The position numbers and the translations under genes are program-made. Positions 1-4,910 of a stretch of 7,125 nt of DNA are shown one piece after another. Numbering within the stretch: position 1 is the stretch's first letter; the number at the start of each line of letters is the position of its first letter. The stretch comes from an uncultured Eubacteriales bacterium (GTDB lineage Bacteria; Bacillota; Clostridia; Oscillospirales; Acutalibacteraceae): NCBI GenBank assembly GCA_934718145.1, contig CAKUZC010000054.1, forward strand, positions 1 to 7,125, written 5' to 3'. The notes beneath the pieces were generated by a model. It saw nothing but the letters and a program-made list of their open reading frames with translations, was not told where the DNA came from and ran no database searches.

Positions 1-222
1 ATCTGACGCCTCCCTACACACGGCAAAAGCATCTGGAAGAATGTCATCAAGCGTTTCTCCATTTTTTAAACGCTCTTTTAAAATAATTGTCTGTGAAGAA
101 AGCTCTTCGTCGGACATATTAAGGTACTTCTTTTCCAAGCCCAATACCGCGTCACATATAGGTTTTATACGTTTTAATTCTCGCTTACTGTAATTTCCAA
201 ATAATAAATTTAAAAAACTCAT
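1..222 (-). CDS. secA: Protein translocase subunit SecA, N-terminal fragment (cut by window edge)
   Basis: SecA is the cytoplasmic ATPase motor that pushes unfolded preproteins through the SecYEG channel. Only the first 74 residues are visible; the frame is open to base 1, so the gene continues to the left. The fragment begins MSFLNLLFGNYSKRELKRIK and ends in GETLDDILPDAFAVCREASD. That matches the family's N-terminal start, its E/K-rich first helix, the 'SDEEL' segment (here MSDEEL) and the GETLDDxLPEAFAVxREA signature. The ATG at 222 follows an AGAGGTGG ribosome site about 5 bases upstream, so the start is well supported. The Walker motifs lie outside the window. The gene is divergent from the acetyltransferase gene, and its likely promoter lies about 150 bases upstream. 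The assignment rests on a short but characteristic segment. Confidence 0.93.
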   Translation of the reverse strand, partial: MSFLNLLFGNYSKRELKRIKPICDAVLGLEKKYLNMSDEELSSQTIILKERLKNGETLDDILPDAFAVCREASD

Positions 223-373
223 ACAACCACCTCTTATGGTATAATCAATATAAAAAATAAAATTCCGAACAATAATAAAGGGTTAAAGTTATTGTATTTC
301 AAAATAATAAAAAAATCTACCTAAAATCTTAAAATTTATTTTTAATACTTTACATTTATCCTCAACCTAGAAT

Positions 374-402
374 ATTATATCACATAGTTTAGTAAATTTC
401 AT
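374..402 (-). promoter_or_regulatory. Predicted secA promoter (extended -10)
   Basis: Read on the minus strand, a perfect TATAAT -10 (plus 374-379) is preceded by TGA, giving an extended -10. A weak -35, ATGAAA (plus 397-402), lies 17 bases further upstream. Transcription would start near 367, leaving a roughly 145-base untranslated leader before secA. I see no clear hairpin in that leader. The weak -35 fits dependence on the TGn element. This is inferred from consensus matching only. Confidence 0.5.
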
Positions 403-409
403 CAATTTT

Positions 410-439
410 TTGAAAAATAATTAAATTTTATGATAAAAT
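410..439 (+). promoter_or_regulatory. Predicted promoter of the GNAT gene
   Basis: A -35 of TTGAAA (410-415) and a -10 of TAAAAT (434-439) are separated by 18 bases, and the -10 is preceded by TGA. The start would be near 446, about 50 bases before the GNAT ATG at 496. Its -35 sits only about 8 bases from the -35 of the divergent secA promoter, so the two could compete or be co-regulated. Confidence 0.5.
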
Positions 440-443
440 ATTT

Positions 444-461
444 ATCAAGCCATAACTTGAT
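444..461. repeat. Inverted repeat at the predicted GNAT transcription start
   Basis: ATCAAG (444-449) and CTTGAT (456-461) form a perfect 6-bp inverted repeat with a 6-base spacer. It lies on the predicted transcription start just downstream of the -10, a common place for a repressor operator; it could also form a weak hairpin in the 5' leader. In such AT-rich DNA, chance occurrence is possible. Confidence 0.3.
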
Positions 462-495
462 GTAGCTTAGAATAATGTTAAAGGAGATATTTATC

Positions 496-993
496 ATGAT
501 AAACTTCGATGAAGTGTTCAATCTTATGCAAATTTCTTTCCCCGAAAATGAATATAGAACATATTCAGACCAAAAAGCTTTACTTGAGAATTCAAGATAT
601 CACATTATTACAAAAGAAAATGAACAAAAAAATATAGTAGCTTTTTTGGCGTTTTGGTCACTGGGAGACTTTAATTTTGTAGAACATCTAGCTGTAAGCC
701 CAACTTGCAGAGGAAAAGGAACGGGAACAAAATTAGTTTCCGAATTCATATCTGAAAGCTCAAAACCTATAATTCTTGAAATAGAACCCCCTGTTGATGA
801 TATTTCAACAAAGAGAATGAAATTTTACGAAAGATTGGGATTTGTACTAAATGAATATCAATATTTTCAAATTCCATTGAGAGAAAATGATTCTCCTTCA
901 GAACTTAAAATAATGAGTTATCCTAAAAAATTAAATGAAGAAGAATTTCAAAACGTAAAGAGTATAATATACCGAGGAGCATATGGAGTCTAA
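496..993 (+). CDS. GNAT-family N-acetyltransferase
   Basis: This is a 165-residue acetyl-CoA-dependent acyltransferase of the GNAT fold; its substrate cannot be told from sequence. The acetyl-CoA binding motif A is clear: a beta strand with VEHLAVSP (62-69) followed by the pyrophosphate loop RGKGTG (72-77). The later strand LEIEPP (94-99) and the FYERLGF segment (110-116) are typical of motif B. The length and the C-terminal LKIMSYPKKL tail fit intact small clostridial GNAT proteins. I chose ATG 496 because AAAGGAG (480-486) lies 9 bases upstream; an in-frame ATG at 475 lies before that site and has no ribosome site of its own. The gene is divergent from secA and convergent with gpsA, and its TAA stop overlaps the gpsA stop. 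It appears to be monocistronic. I infer cytoplasmic modification of a small molecule or protein, with no specific target. Confidence 0.85.
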   Translation: MINFDEVFNLMQISFPENEYRTYSDQKALLENSRYHIITKENEQKNIVAFLAFWSLGDFNFVEHLAVSPTCRGKGTGTKLVSEFISESSKPIILEIEPPVDDISTKRMKFYERLGFVLNEYQYFQIPLRENDSPSELKIMSYPKKLNEEEFQNVKSIIYRGAYGV

Positions 994-1955
994 AATTCAT
1001 TTTTTATACTTCTAAGAAACAACCCTGCAATAGCTTTTTCGGGGACTGTTTTTCCTGTCACCGATTCATAAACTGCTCTACAAATTGGAAGTTCAACACC
1101 ATATTTCTCTCCAAGTTTTAAAATTGCATGAGAAGTCGGAACACCTTCGGCCAACTTATCGTATTGTTTTCCTATAACAAGAAATTCACCGAATTTTCTA
1201 TTGTTACTGTGTGGAGAAAATAGTGTAGCTTGATAATCTCCAAGGTGAGCAAGACCATAAGCAGACATCTCGCTCCCACCCATAGCTTTTATCAAACGTG
1301 CAATTTCTCTGGTCCCACGAGACATAAGAGCTCCTTTTAGAGATTCATAACTCATGCCATCCAGTATTCCGGCAGCTATTCCCATCACATTTTTAGCAGC
1401 AGCACCGATTTCATTTCCCAGCAAATCCGTACCATAATAAAACCTTATGAGATTACTTGAAAAATTTTCAACCAAATAGTTTTTGATACTGTTATTTTCG
1501 GAATCTATAACCATACAGTTCGGTATGTCTCTAGCAAAATCCTGCACATGCCCCGGTCCTACCCACACAGCAATATTTATTTCGGACAACACACTTTCTT
1601 TAACGACTTGAGACAAACGTTTACCTGTATTTTCTTCTATTCCCTTCATACATAAAACAAAAGTTTTGTCGTTTAAATTTACACCTAAAGCATTTAAGCT
1701 TTCTGAAAATTCTCGCAACGATTGTGCACTTATCGAAATAATTATTGTATTCGAAAATGTAATACATTCTTTTAAATCATCAGTGACATTAATACTGTCT
1801 GGGAATTTTAAATATGCATTACGGTGCAAAGTTTTTATTTCTTGAAGATGATGCGAATCTTTTCTTCCCCACATTTTAACTTCATGCCCTATTTTGTCCA
1901 AGTACCACGCTATAAACGAACCCCATCTTCCACATCCTAAAACAGATATTTTCAA
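990..1955 (-). CDS. gpsA: NAD(P)-dependent glycerol-3-phosphate dehydrogenase
   Basis: GpsA reduces dihydroxyacetone phosphate to sn-glycerol-3-phosphate in the cytosol, the backbone for phospholipids. The 321-residue product has the N-terminal dinucleotide-binding loop GCGRWG (7-12), KGIE with its conserved Lys at 104, EIGAAAKN with the catalytic-type Lys at 188, GLAHLGD (234-240) and the substrate-phosphate NNR segment (251-253). The length is close to the usual 330-340. The start is taken as TTG at 1955: AAAGAGGGG lies 5 bases upstream and the protein then starts directly at the Rossmann strand, as in homologues. A longer frame reaches an ATG at 2000, but that ATG would lie upstream of the likely -10, so it is rejected. 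Several normally invariant-looking stretches are altered: GPGHVQDF replaces the usual GPSFAxE, and LGDYQATLFSP replaces LGDLxxTCxS. It is therefore a divergent GpsA, although the catalytic framework is kept. The TAG stop overlaps the convergent GNAT gene. Confidence 0.9.
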   Translation of the reverse strand: MKISVLGCGRWGSFIAWYLDKIGHEVKMWGRKDSHHLQEIKTLHRNAYLKFPDSINVTDDLKECITFSNTIIISISAQSLREFSESLNALGVNLNDKTFVLCMKGIEENTGKRLSQVVKESVLSEINIAVWVGPGHVQDFARDIPNCMVIDSENNSIKNYLVENFSSNLIRFYYGTDLLGNEIGAAAKNVMGIAAGILDGMSYESLKGALMSRGTREIARLIKAMGGSEMSAYGLAHLGDYQATLFSPHSNNRKFGEFLVIGKQYDKLAEGVPTSHAILKLGEKYGVELPICRAVYESVTGKTVPEKAIAGLFLRSIKNEF

Positions 1956-1991
1956 ATTAACCCCTCTTTTCAAATTGGCAACGTTAAAATG

Positions 1992-2020
1992 ATTATACAC
2001 GAATTTAAATTTACGTTCAC
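1992..2020 (-). promoter_or_regulatory. Predicted gpsA promoter
   Basis: On the minus strand a consensus TATAAT (plus 1992-1997) stands 17 bases from a weak -35, GTGAAC (plus 2015-2020). Transcription would begin near 1985, about 30 bases before the TTG start at 1955. The position helps decide the start codon, because the alternative ATG at 2000 would not be transcribed. Confidence 0.5.
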
Positions 2021-2061
2021 CGATTAAAAAATATTTTTATGAAAAAGATGTTAATTATTTT

Positions 2062-2097
2062 TAAATATAAGAAAACGCCCGGCAAAATACCGGAACG
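2062..2097 (-). terminator. Rho-independent terminator of the 2104-2646 gene
   Basis: The minus strand reads a CCGG...CCGG stem (plus 2079-2082 with 2090-2093) around a 7-base loop. Flanking CG/CG pairs extend the stem to 2076-2097, and TTTTCTTATATTT follows. It begins just after the TAA at 2104. The hairpin separates this gene from gpsA, so gpsA needs its own promoter. Confidence 0.7.
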
Positions 2098-2103
2098 TCG
2101 CTA

Positions 2104-2646
2104 TTAATTATTATAAAATAATTCTATACCGAATAAAGAACCACTCGTTCTGAGTTTTGGGATTGATACTCTAGGAATGTGTTTATAATCGTACAATTCA
2201 TAAAAACGTTTTACCGAAATTATAGGGTAGTTATTTCTTGACATTAATTCTTTAAGCTTCAAAGAGTCCATACCGATATACTTTGCTATGACTTCAATAC
2301 CTACTTCGTCGTCTGCCTTCACGGTTTTAAAATACCTTCCAAGTAATTCACCAAAACTATACATGAGTTTATCTGTAGGACGGTCGTACGGAGAAATTGA
2401 ATTAAACAAAGCATCGCATTCTTTGTATTTGCTTTCTAATTCTTCAAATACTTTATCAATTCTCTGATCGGAATGTCCAAGAGAAGATCGATATACTTCT
2501 AATTCCCATATTTTATTTGCTTCTTCAAAACTGCTTGACATTTCCAAGATTGAAGTATAATTCAATGACTTAACATTGCCTAAACATAAAAATATCGGTG
2601 ATAAGCACAAAATTACCATAGATAAAACTTTTAAAAATTTCTTCAT
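2104..2646 (-). CDS. Exported or membrane-anchored protein of unknown function
   Basis: I do not recognise this 180-residue protein. It begins MKKFLKV followed by a hydrophobic stretch (about 7-22), a classic Sec signal peptide or single N-terminal anchor. The Cys residues in it do not sit in a convincing lipobox (IFLC has Leu at -1), so a lipoprotein is unlikely. The mature part is mixed-charge and probably helical (EEANKIWELEVYRSSLG; VFEELESKYKECDALF). Towards the C-terminus, a segment with VIAKYIGMDSLKLKELMSRN followed by YPIISVKRFYEL looks like an AlpA/excisionase-type helix-turn-helix, which is at odds with export and may be a chance resemblance. ATG 2646 is preceded by GAGGAGGTGG about 10 bases upstream. 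The gene has its own strong promoter and a terminator, so it is a single-gene unit. No function is assigned. Confidence 0.75.
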   Translation of the reverse strand: MKKFLKVLSMVILCLSPIFLCLGNVKSLNYTSILEMSSSFEEANKIWELEVYRSSLGHSDQRIDKVFEELESKYKECDALFNSISPYDRPTDKLMYSFGELLGRYFKTVKADDEVGIEVIAKYIGMDSLKLKELMSRNNYPIISVKRFYELYDYKHIPRVSIPKLRTSGSLFGIELFYNN

Positions 2647-2685
2647 TATTTTATTTCCACCTCCTCATTTTTGAACTGGAATTTA

Positions 2686-2714
2686 ATTTTATCATTTTCT
2701 TTTCAAAATTTCAA
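2686..2714 (-). promoter_or_regulatory. Predicted promoter of the 2104-2646 gene
   Basis: On the minus strand, TTGAAA (plus 2709-2714) and TAAAAT (plus 2686-2691) are exactly 17 bases apart, with TGA making an extended -10. The transcription start would be near 2679, about 33 bases before the ATG. It is one of the best housekeeping-type promoter matches in the window. Confidence 0.6.
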
Positions 2715-2844
2715 CATTTTTTTAATATAATTTAAAACTTTAAATAATAGAAATAATAATGTATTATATTTTAATATATTTTTTCTTAATAATATTATTT
2801 TTTGTTATTTATATCAGAACATTGCTGTAACATAAAATAATTTA
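2715..2844. other. AT-rich intergenic spacer between divergent genes
   Basis: This stretch between the exported-protein promoter and the ftsZ promoters is almost pure A and T for its first hundred bases. I see no gene, no ribosome site with an open frame and no stable hairpin in it. Such DNA could act as UP-element-like or curved upstream DNA for the flanking promoters, but that is inference only. Confidence 0.4.
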
Positions 2845-2873
2845 TTGATTTCATGTTGAATTAATCTTACAAT
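2845..2873 (+). promoter_or_regulatory. Predicted distal ftsZ promoter
   Basis: TTGATT (2845-2850) and TACAAT (2868-2873) are 17 bases apart. A start near 2880 would give an mRNA with about 165 bases before ftsZ. It closely resembles the proximal promoter in both elements and spacing but lacks the TGn extension, so it is probably weaker. Confidence 0.4.
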
Positions 2874-2943
2874 AAGTATTATTTGTATCACTATATTAAA
2901 ATTAAATGATAATTAGAAATCCCGGAGATTCACTTTTATTGAT

Positions 2944-2972
2944 TTGATAAATTTATAACAATATGTTACAAT
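2944..2972 (+). promoter_or_regulatory. Predicted proximal ftsZ promoter
   Basis: TTGATA (2944-2949) and TACAAT (2967-2972) each match the housekeeping consensus at five of six positions, with the ideal 17-base spacing and a TGT that makes an extended -10. The start would be near 2979, giving a leader of about 67 bases. I looked for sigma-H and Spo0A-type sites here and found none that convinced. Confidence 0.65.
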
Positions 2973-3012
2973 ATATGGTATTATAAGGGAGAATGTATAA
3001 AGGGTTTCGTGT

Positions 3013-3063
3013 ATGATAAAAGAATTCATCAGGAGGAATCGAGTTTATGAGTTTCGAATTTGA
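3013..3063 (+). CDS. Possible 16-codon upstream ORF overlapping the ftsZ start
   Basis: An ATG at 3013 lies 8 bases after AAAGGG (2999-3004) and opens a frame of 16 residues, [16 protein letters not shown], ending in TGA at 3061-3063, inside ftsZ. The ftsZ ribosome site AGGAGG is read within it as two consecutive AGG arginine codons, so a ribosome translating it would cover the ftsZ start. It could couple to, or compete with, ftsZ translation, or it may simply be chance. There is no evidence of expression beyond the ribosome-site match. Confidence 0.2.
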   Translation: MIKEFIRRNRVYEFRI

Positions 3064-4147
3064 CAACGATGCTGAAGAGACAGTACAAATAAAAGTAATT
3101 GGTGTTGGCGGAGGCGGCGGAAATGCTGTCAACAGGATGGTAGATTCAGGAGTAAAATGTGTTGAGTTTATCTGTATAAATACGGACAGACAAGCTTTAC
3201 TGCGTTCCAAAGCAACACATAAAATTCAAATAGGTGAAAAAATTACCAGAGGTAAAGGAGCTGGATCAAAGCCGGAAATCGGTCAAAGAGCTGCTGAAGA
3301 AAGTCGAGACGAAATAGTTGCAGCTATAAAAGGAGCCGATATGGTGTTTATAACTGCCGGAATGGGCGGAGGAACAGGAACCGGCGCCGCTCCAGTTGTA
3401 GCTCAGGTTGCCAGAGAAATGGGAATCCTGACAATAGGTATAGTAACTAAACCTTTCGCTTTCGAAGGTCAAAAGAGAATGGAACAAGCCGAAAACGGCG
3501 TAACTTTGCTTAGAGAACAAGTAGATTCTTTAGTAGTTATACCTAATGAAAGGTTAAAACTTGCAAGTCAACAGAGAATAACTTTAATGAACGCCTTTAT
3601 AGTGGCCGATGACGTTTTAAGACAAGGTGTACAAAGTATATCTGACCTTATATTGCTACCCGGTCTCGTAAATTTGGATTTTGCAGACGTTACCTCGATA
3701 ATGAAAGATGCAGGATATGCTCACATGGGCGTGGGACGTGCTTCAGGCAAGGACAAAGCTGAAGTTGCAGCTAACATGGCAATTTCAAGCCCTTTACTCG
3801 AGACAGCAATAAACGGAGCAAAAGGTGTTATAATCAATGTAACAGCTTCCCCGGACATTGGACTTGATGAAATTGAAACCGCTTCTTCATTAATAGCAAA
3901 GCAAGCAGATAAAAATGCTAATATAATTTGGGGAGCCGCTTTCGATGAGGCTATGGACGATGAAATAAGCGTAACTGTTATAGCAACCGGATTTTCTAAG
4001 CGTGAATCAGAATTTCCAGTTCCAAAACCGCAAAGACCTGTAGAAAATTCAAGAAATTTCTCTTCAAATCAATCTAATGAAAAACCAAAAAATAACAACG
4101 ATGATGATAGCTTCTATGATATCATGTCAATATTTAAAAACAGATAA
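3047..4147 (+). CDS. ftsZ: Cell division protein FtsZ
   Basis: FtsZ is the tubulin-like GTPase that polymerises at the inner membrane face into the Z ring and recruits the divisome. In sporulating cells it also forms the polar septum. The 366-residue product has the usual order: a short N-terminal tail; the nucleotide-binding loop [12 protein letters not shown] (20-31); the tubulin signature GGGTGTG (107-113); the NLDFADV synergy loop (209-215), whose acidic residues complete the GTPase site of the next subunit; the C-terminal domain to about 318; a low-complexity Asn/Ser/Lys linker; and a terminal peptide, DIMSIFKNR. That peptide is a loose version of the usual D-I-P-x-F-L/I-R motif, with Met-Ser where the Pro is common. 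ATG 3047 follows AGGAGG (3031-3036) by 10 bases. The gene is alone: no ftsA or murein gene is adjacent, and spoIIE lies convergently downstream beyond a small gene. All key residues are intact. Confidence 0.98.
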   Translation: MSFEFDNDAEETVQIKVIGVGGGGGNAVNRMVDSGVKCVEFICINTDRQALLRSKATHKIQIGEKITRGKGAGSKPEIGQRAAEESRDEIVAAIKGADMVFITAGMGGGTGTGAAPVVAQVAREMGILTIGIVTKPFAFEGQKRMEQAENGVTLLREQVDSLVVIPNERLKLASQQRITLMNAFIVADDVLRQGVQSISDLILLPGLVNLDFADVTSIMKDAGYAHMGVGRASGKDKAEVAANMAISSPLLETAINGAKGVIINVTASPDIGLDEIETASSLIAKQADKNANIIWGAAFDEAMDDEISVTVIATGFSKRESEFPVPKPQRPVENSRNFSSNQSNEKPKNNNDDDSFYDIMSIFKNR

Positions 4148-4179
4148 GCGTTAGGTTGTTAGAAAACGTGAGTACATAT

Positions 4180-4218
4180 CGAAGTCGTCTTATTGATTGA
4201 CTTCGTGTGGTTGTTTTG
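4180..4218 (+). terminator. Hairpin just after ftsZ, weak terminator
   Basis: CGAAGTC (4180-4186) pairs with GACTTCG (4199-4205) around a 12-base loop. It is followed by the G-interrupted T-rich TGTGGTTGTTTT. The stem is perfect but the T tract is poor, so it may only slow transcription or protect the mRNA 3' end before the stronger terminator 40 bases on. Confidence 0.4.
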
Positions 4219-4242
4219 AAAAAATCTATACATTTAATACTG

Positions 4243-4280
4243 ATATCACCGATTTACTTGGTGATATTTTTGTTATATTT
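4243..4280 (+). terminator. Rho-independent terminator of ftsZ
   Basis: An 8-bp perfect stem, ATATCACC (4243-4250) with GGTGATAT (4260-4267), encloses a 9-base loop and runs straight into TTTTTGTTATATTT. This is the clearest terminator downstream of ftsZ, about 95 bases after its stop. Confidence 0.8.
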
Positions 4281-4553
4281 ATGCATAACTATAAATATTA
4301 AGTTCGAGCTATAAAAATACATTTTATCGAAAAAATATAAGTATGATTAACAGTTAGTTCATTAATCTTATATAAAGTAAAAGTCGACCACTTTGAAATA
4401 GACGACCTTTTTATTAAAATTTATCATACTATGTATTTCACATTTTATAATAATTTACACCTATCAGGTTAAAAATATTAAATAGACAAATTATTGCGTT
4501 TGAGAAAATCAAAATCGGCAATTTTATGGGATTGCTTACAATTTATTTAGTAC
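4281..4553. other. Non-coding spacer after ftsZ, with a possible bidirectional hairpin
   Basis: No gene is evident here. GTCG (4383-4386) can pair with CGAC (4403-4406). On the minus strand the stem extends through a G-T pair to AAAGGTCG/CGACTTTT with a 16-base loop and T-rich DNA after it; on the plus strand CTTTTTATT follows, but the stem is shorter. A second small hairpin, GCAAT (4518-4522) with ATTGC (4531-4535), lies just beyond the stop of the basic-peptide gene and is followed on the minus strand by GATTTTGATTTT. Either could end the minus-strand transcript. The rest is featureless AT-rich DNA. Confidence 0.35.
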
Positions 4554-4762
4554 CTACCTAGAATGGTGTTTTTTAATGTGTCTTGTATGTCCTTTAACAC
4601 GTACTGAACGTGTGCATTTTGCTCCTCTTTTAGTAGTCGTTATTTTTCTTACATGCGGCGATACATGACAAGTTTTTCTACTCCTATTATTGTCAACACT
4701 TACATTAGAAAATGCCAAAAAGCTCATACCCAATGCTAACATTGCACTAAATATTTTTTCAT
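4554..4762 (-). CDS. Small cationic, His-rich, probably exported peptide; start out of frame by one base
   Basis: I do not recognise this gene. The long frame encodes a hydrophobic segment (AMLALGMSFLAFSNVSV) followed by a very basic tail with about 15 Lys/Arg, 6 His and 2 Cys in under 50 residues, ending HTRHIKKHHSR. This looks like a signal peptide plus a cationic mature peptide. The start is odd. AAAGGAGG stands in ideal position before the ATG at 4762, but that ATG runs into stop after 8 codons (MKKYLVQC). One extra A in its A6 run (plus 4754-4759) would give MKKIFSAMLALGMSFLAF, a textbook signal peptide, joined to the long frame. The only in-frame early start, GTG 4767-4769, is part of the ribosome site itself and is unlikely to be used. 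An internal ATG that overlaps the short ORF's stop could be used by coupling. A strong promoter lies just upstream. It may be a sequencing error, a decayed gene or a frameshift-controlled gene. Confidence 0.55.
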
Positions 4763-4793
4763 GTTTCACCTCCTTTTAACAAATATTAAGTAA

Positions 4794-4822
4794 ATTTTAA
4801 CATTAAATACATATAGTGTAAA
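4794..4822 (-). promoter_or_regulatory. Predicted promoter of the small basic-peptide gene
   Basis: On the minus strand, TTTACA (plus 4817-4822) and TAAAAT (plus 4794-4799) are 17 bases apart, and TGT makes an extended -10. The start would be near 4787, 25 bases before the ATG at 4762. It lies downstream of the spoIIE terminator, so the peptide gene has its own transcription. Confidence 0.55.
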
Positions 4823-4850
4823 GATAAATTTAAAAATAAAACCTATAACA

Positions 4851-4878
4851 CGTAAAAGACCACGCTAAAAGTGCGTGG
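4851..4878 (-). terminator. Rho-independent terminator of spoIIE
   Basis: A perfect GC-rich 6-bp stem, CCACGC (plus 4860-4865) with GCGTGG (4873-4878), encloses a 7-base loop. On the minus strand it is followed by TCTTTTACG. It lies about 30 bases after the spoIIE stop. The T tract is short, so some readthrough into the small peptide gene is possible. Confidence 0.65.
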
Positions 4879-4910
4879 CTCGTACATTGAGATTAATTAT
4901 ATTTAAACTT

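Noticed and set aside
475..495. Upstream in-frame ATG for the GNAT gene, adding seven residues
   Set aside because: The AAAGGAG ribosome site lies downstream of it and correctly serves ATG 496. The extra residues are encoded by the ribosome site itself.
2580..2640. Lipoprotein signal in the exported unknown protein
   Set aside because: The candidate Cys is preceded by IFL, which lacks the small residue needed at -1 of a lipobox.
2874..3046. Sigma-H promoter or Spo0A box ahead of ftsZ
   Set aside because: Short partial matches exist, but no correctly spaced element pair or full TGTCGAA-like box was found.
2953..3210. Minus-strand open frame over the ftsZ 5' end and promoter
   Set aside because: It is the antisense shadow of the Gly-rich ftsZ start (Pro-rich translation), with no ribosome site and no recognisable protein.
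3266..3520. Minus-strand open frame inside ftsZ
   Set aside because: It is a Ser/Tyr-rich antisense shadow lying wholly within a strongly conserved gene.
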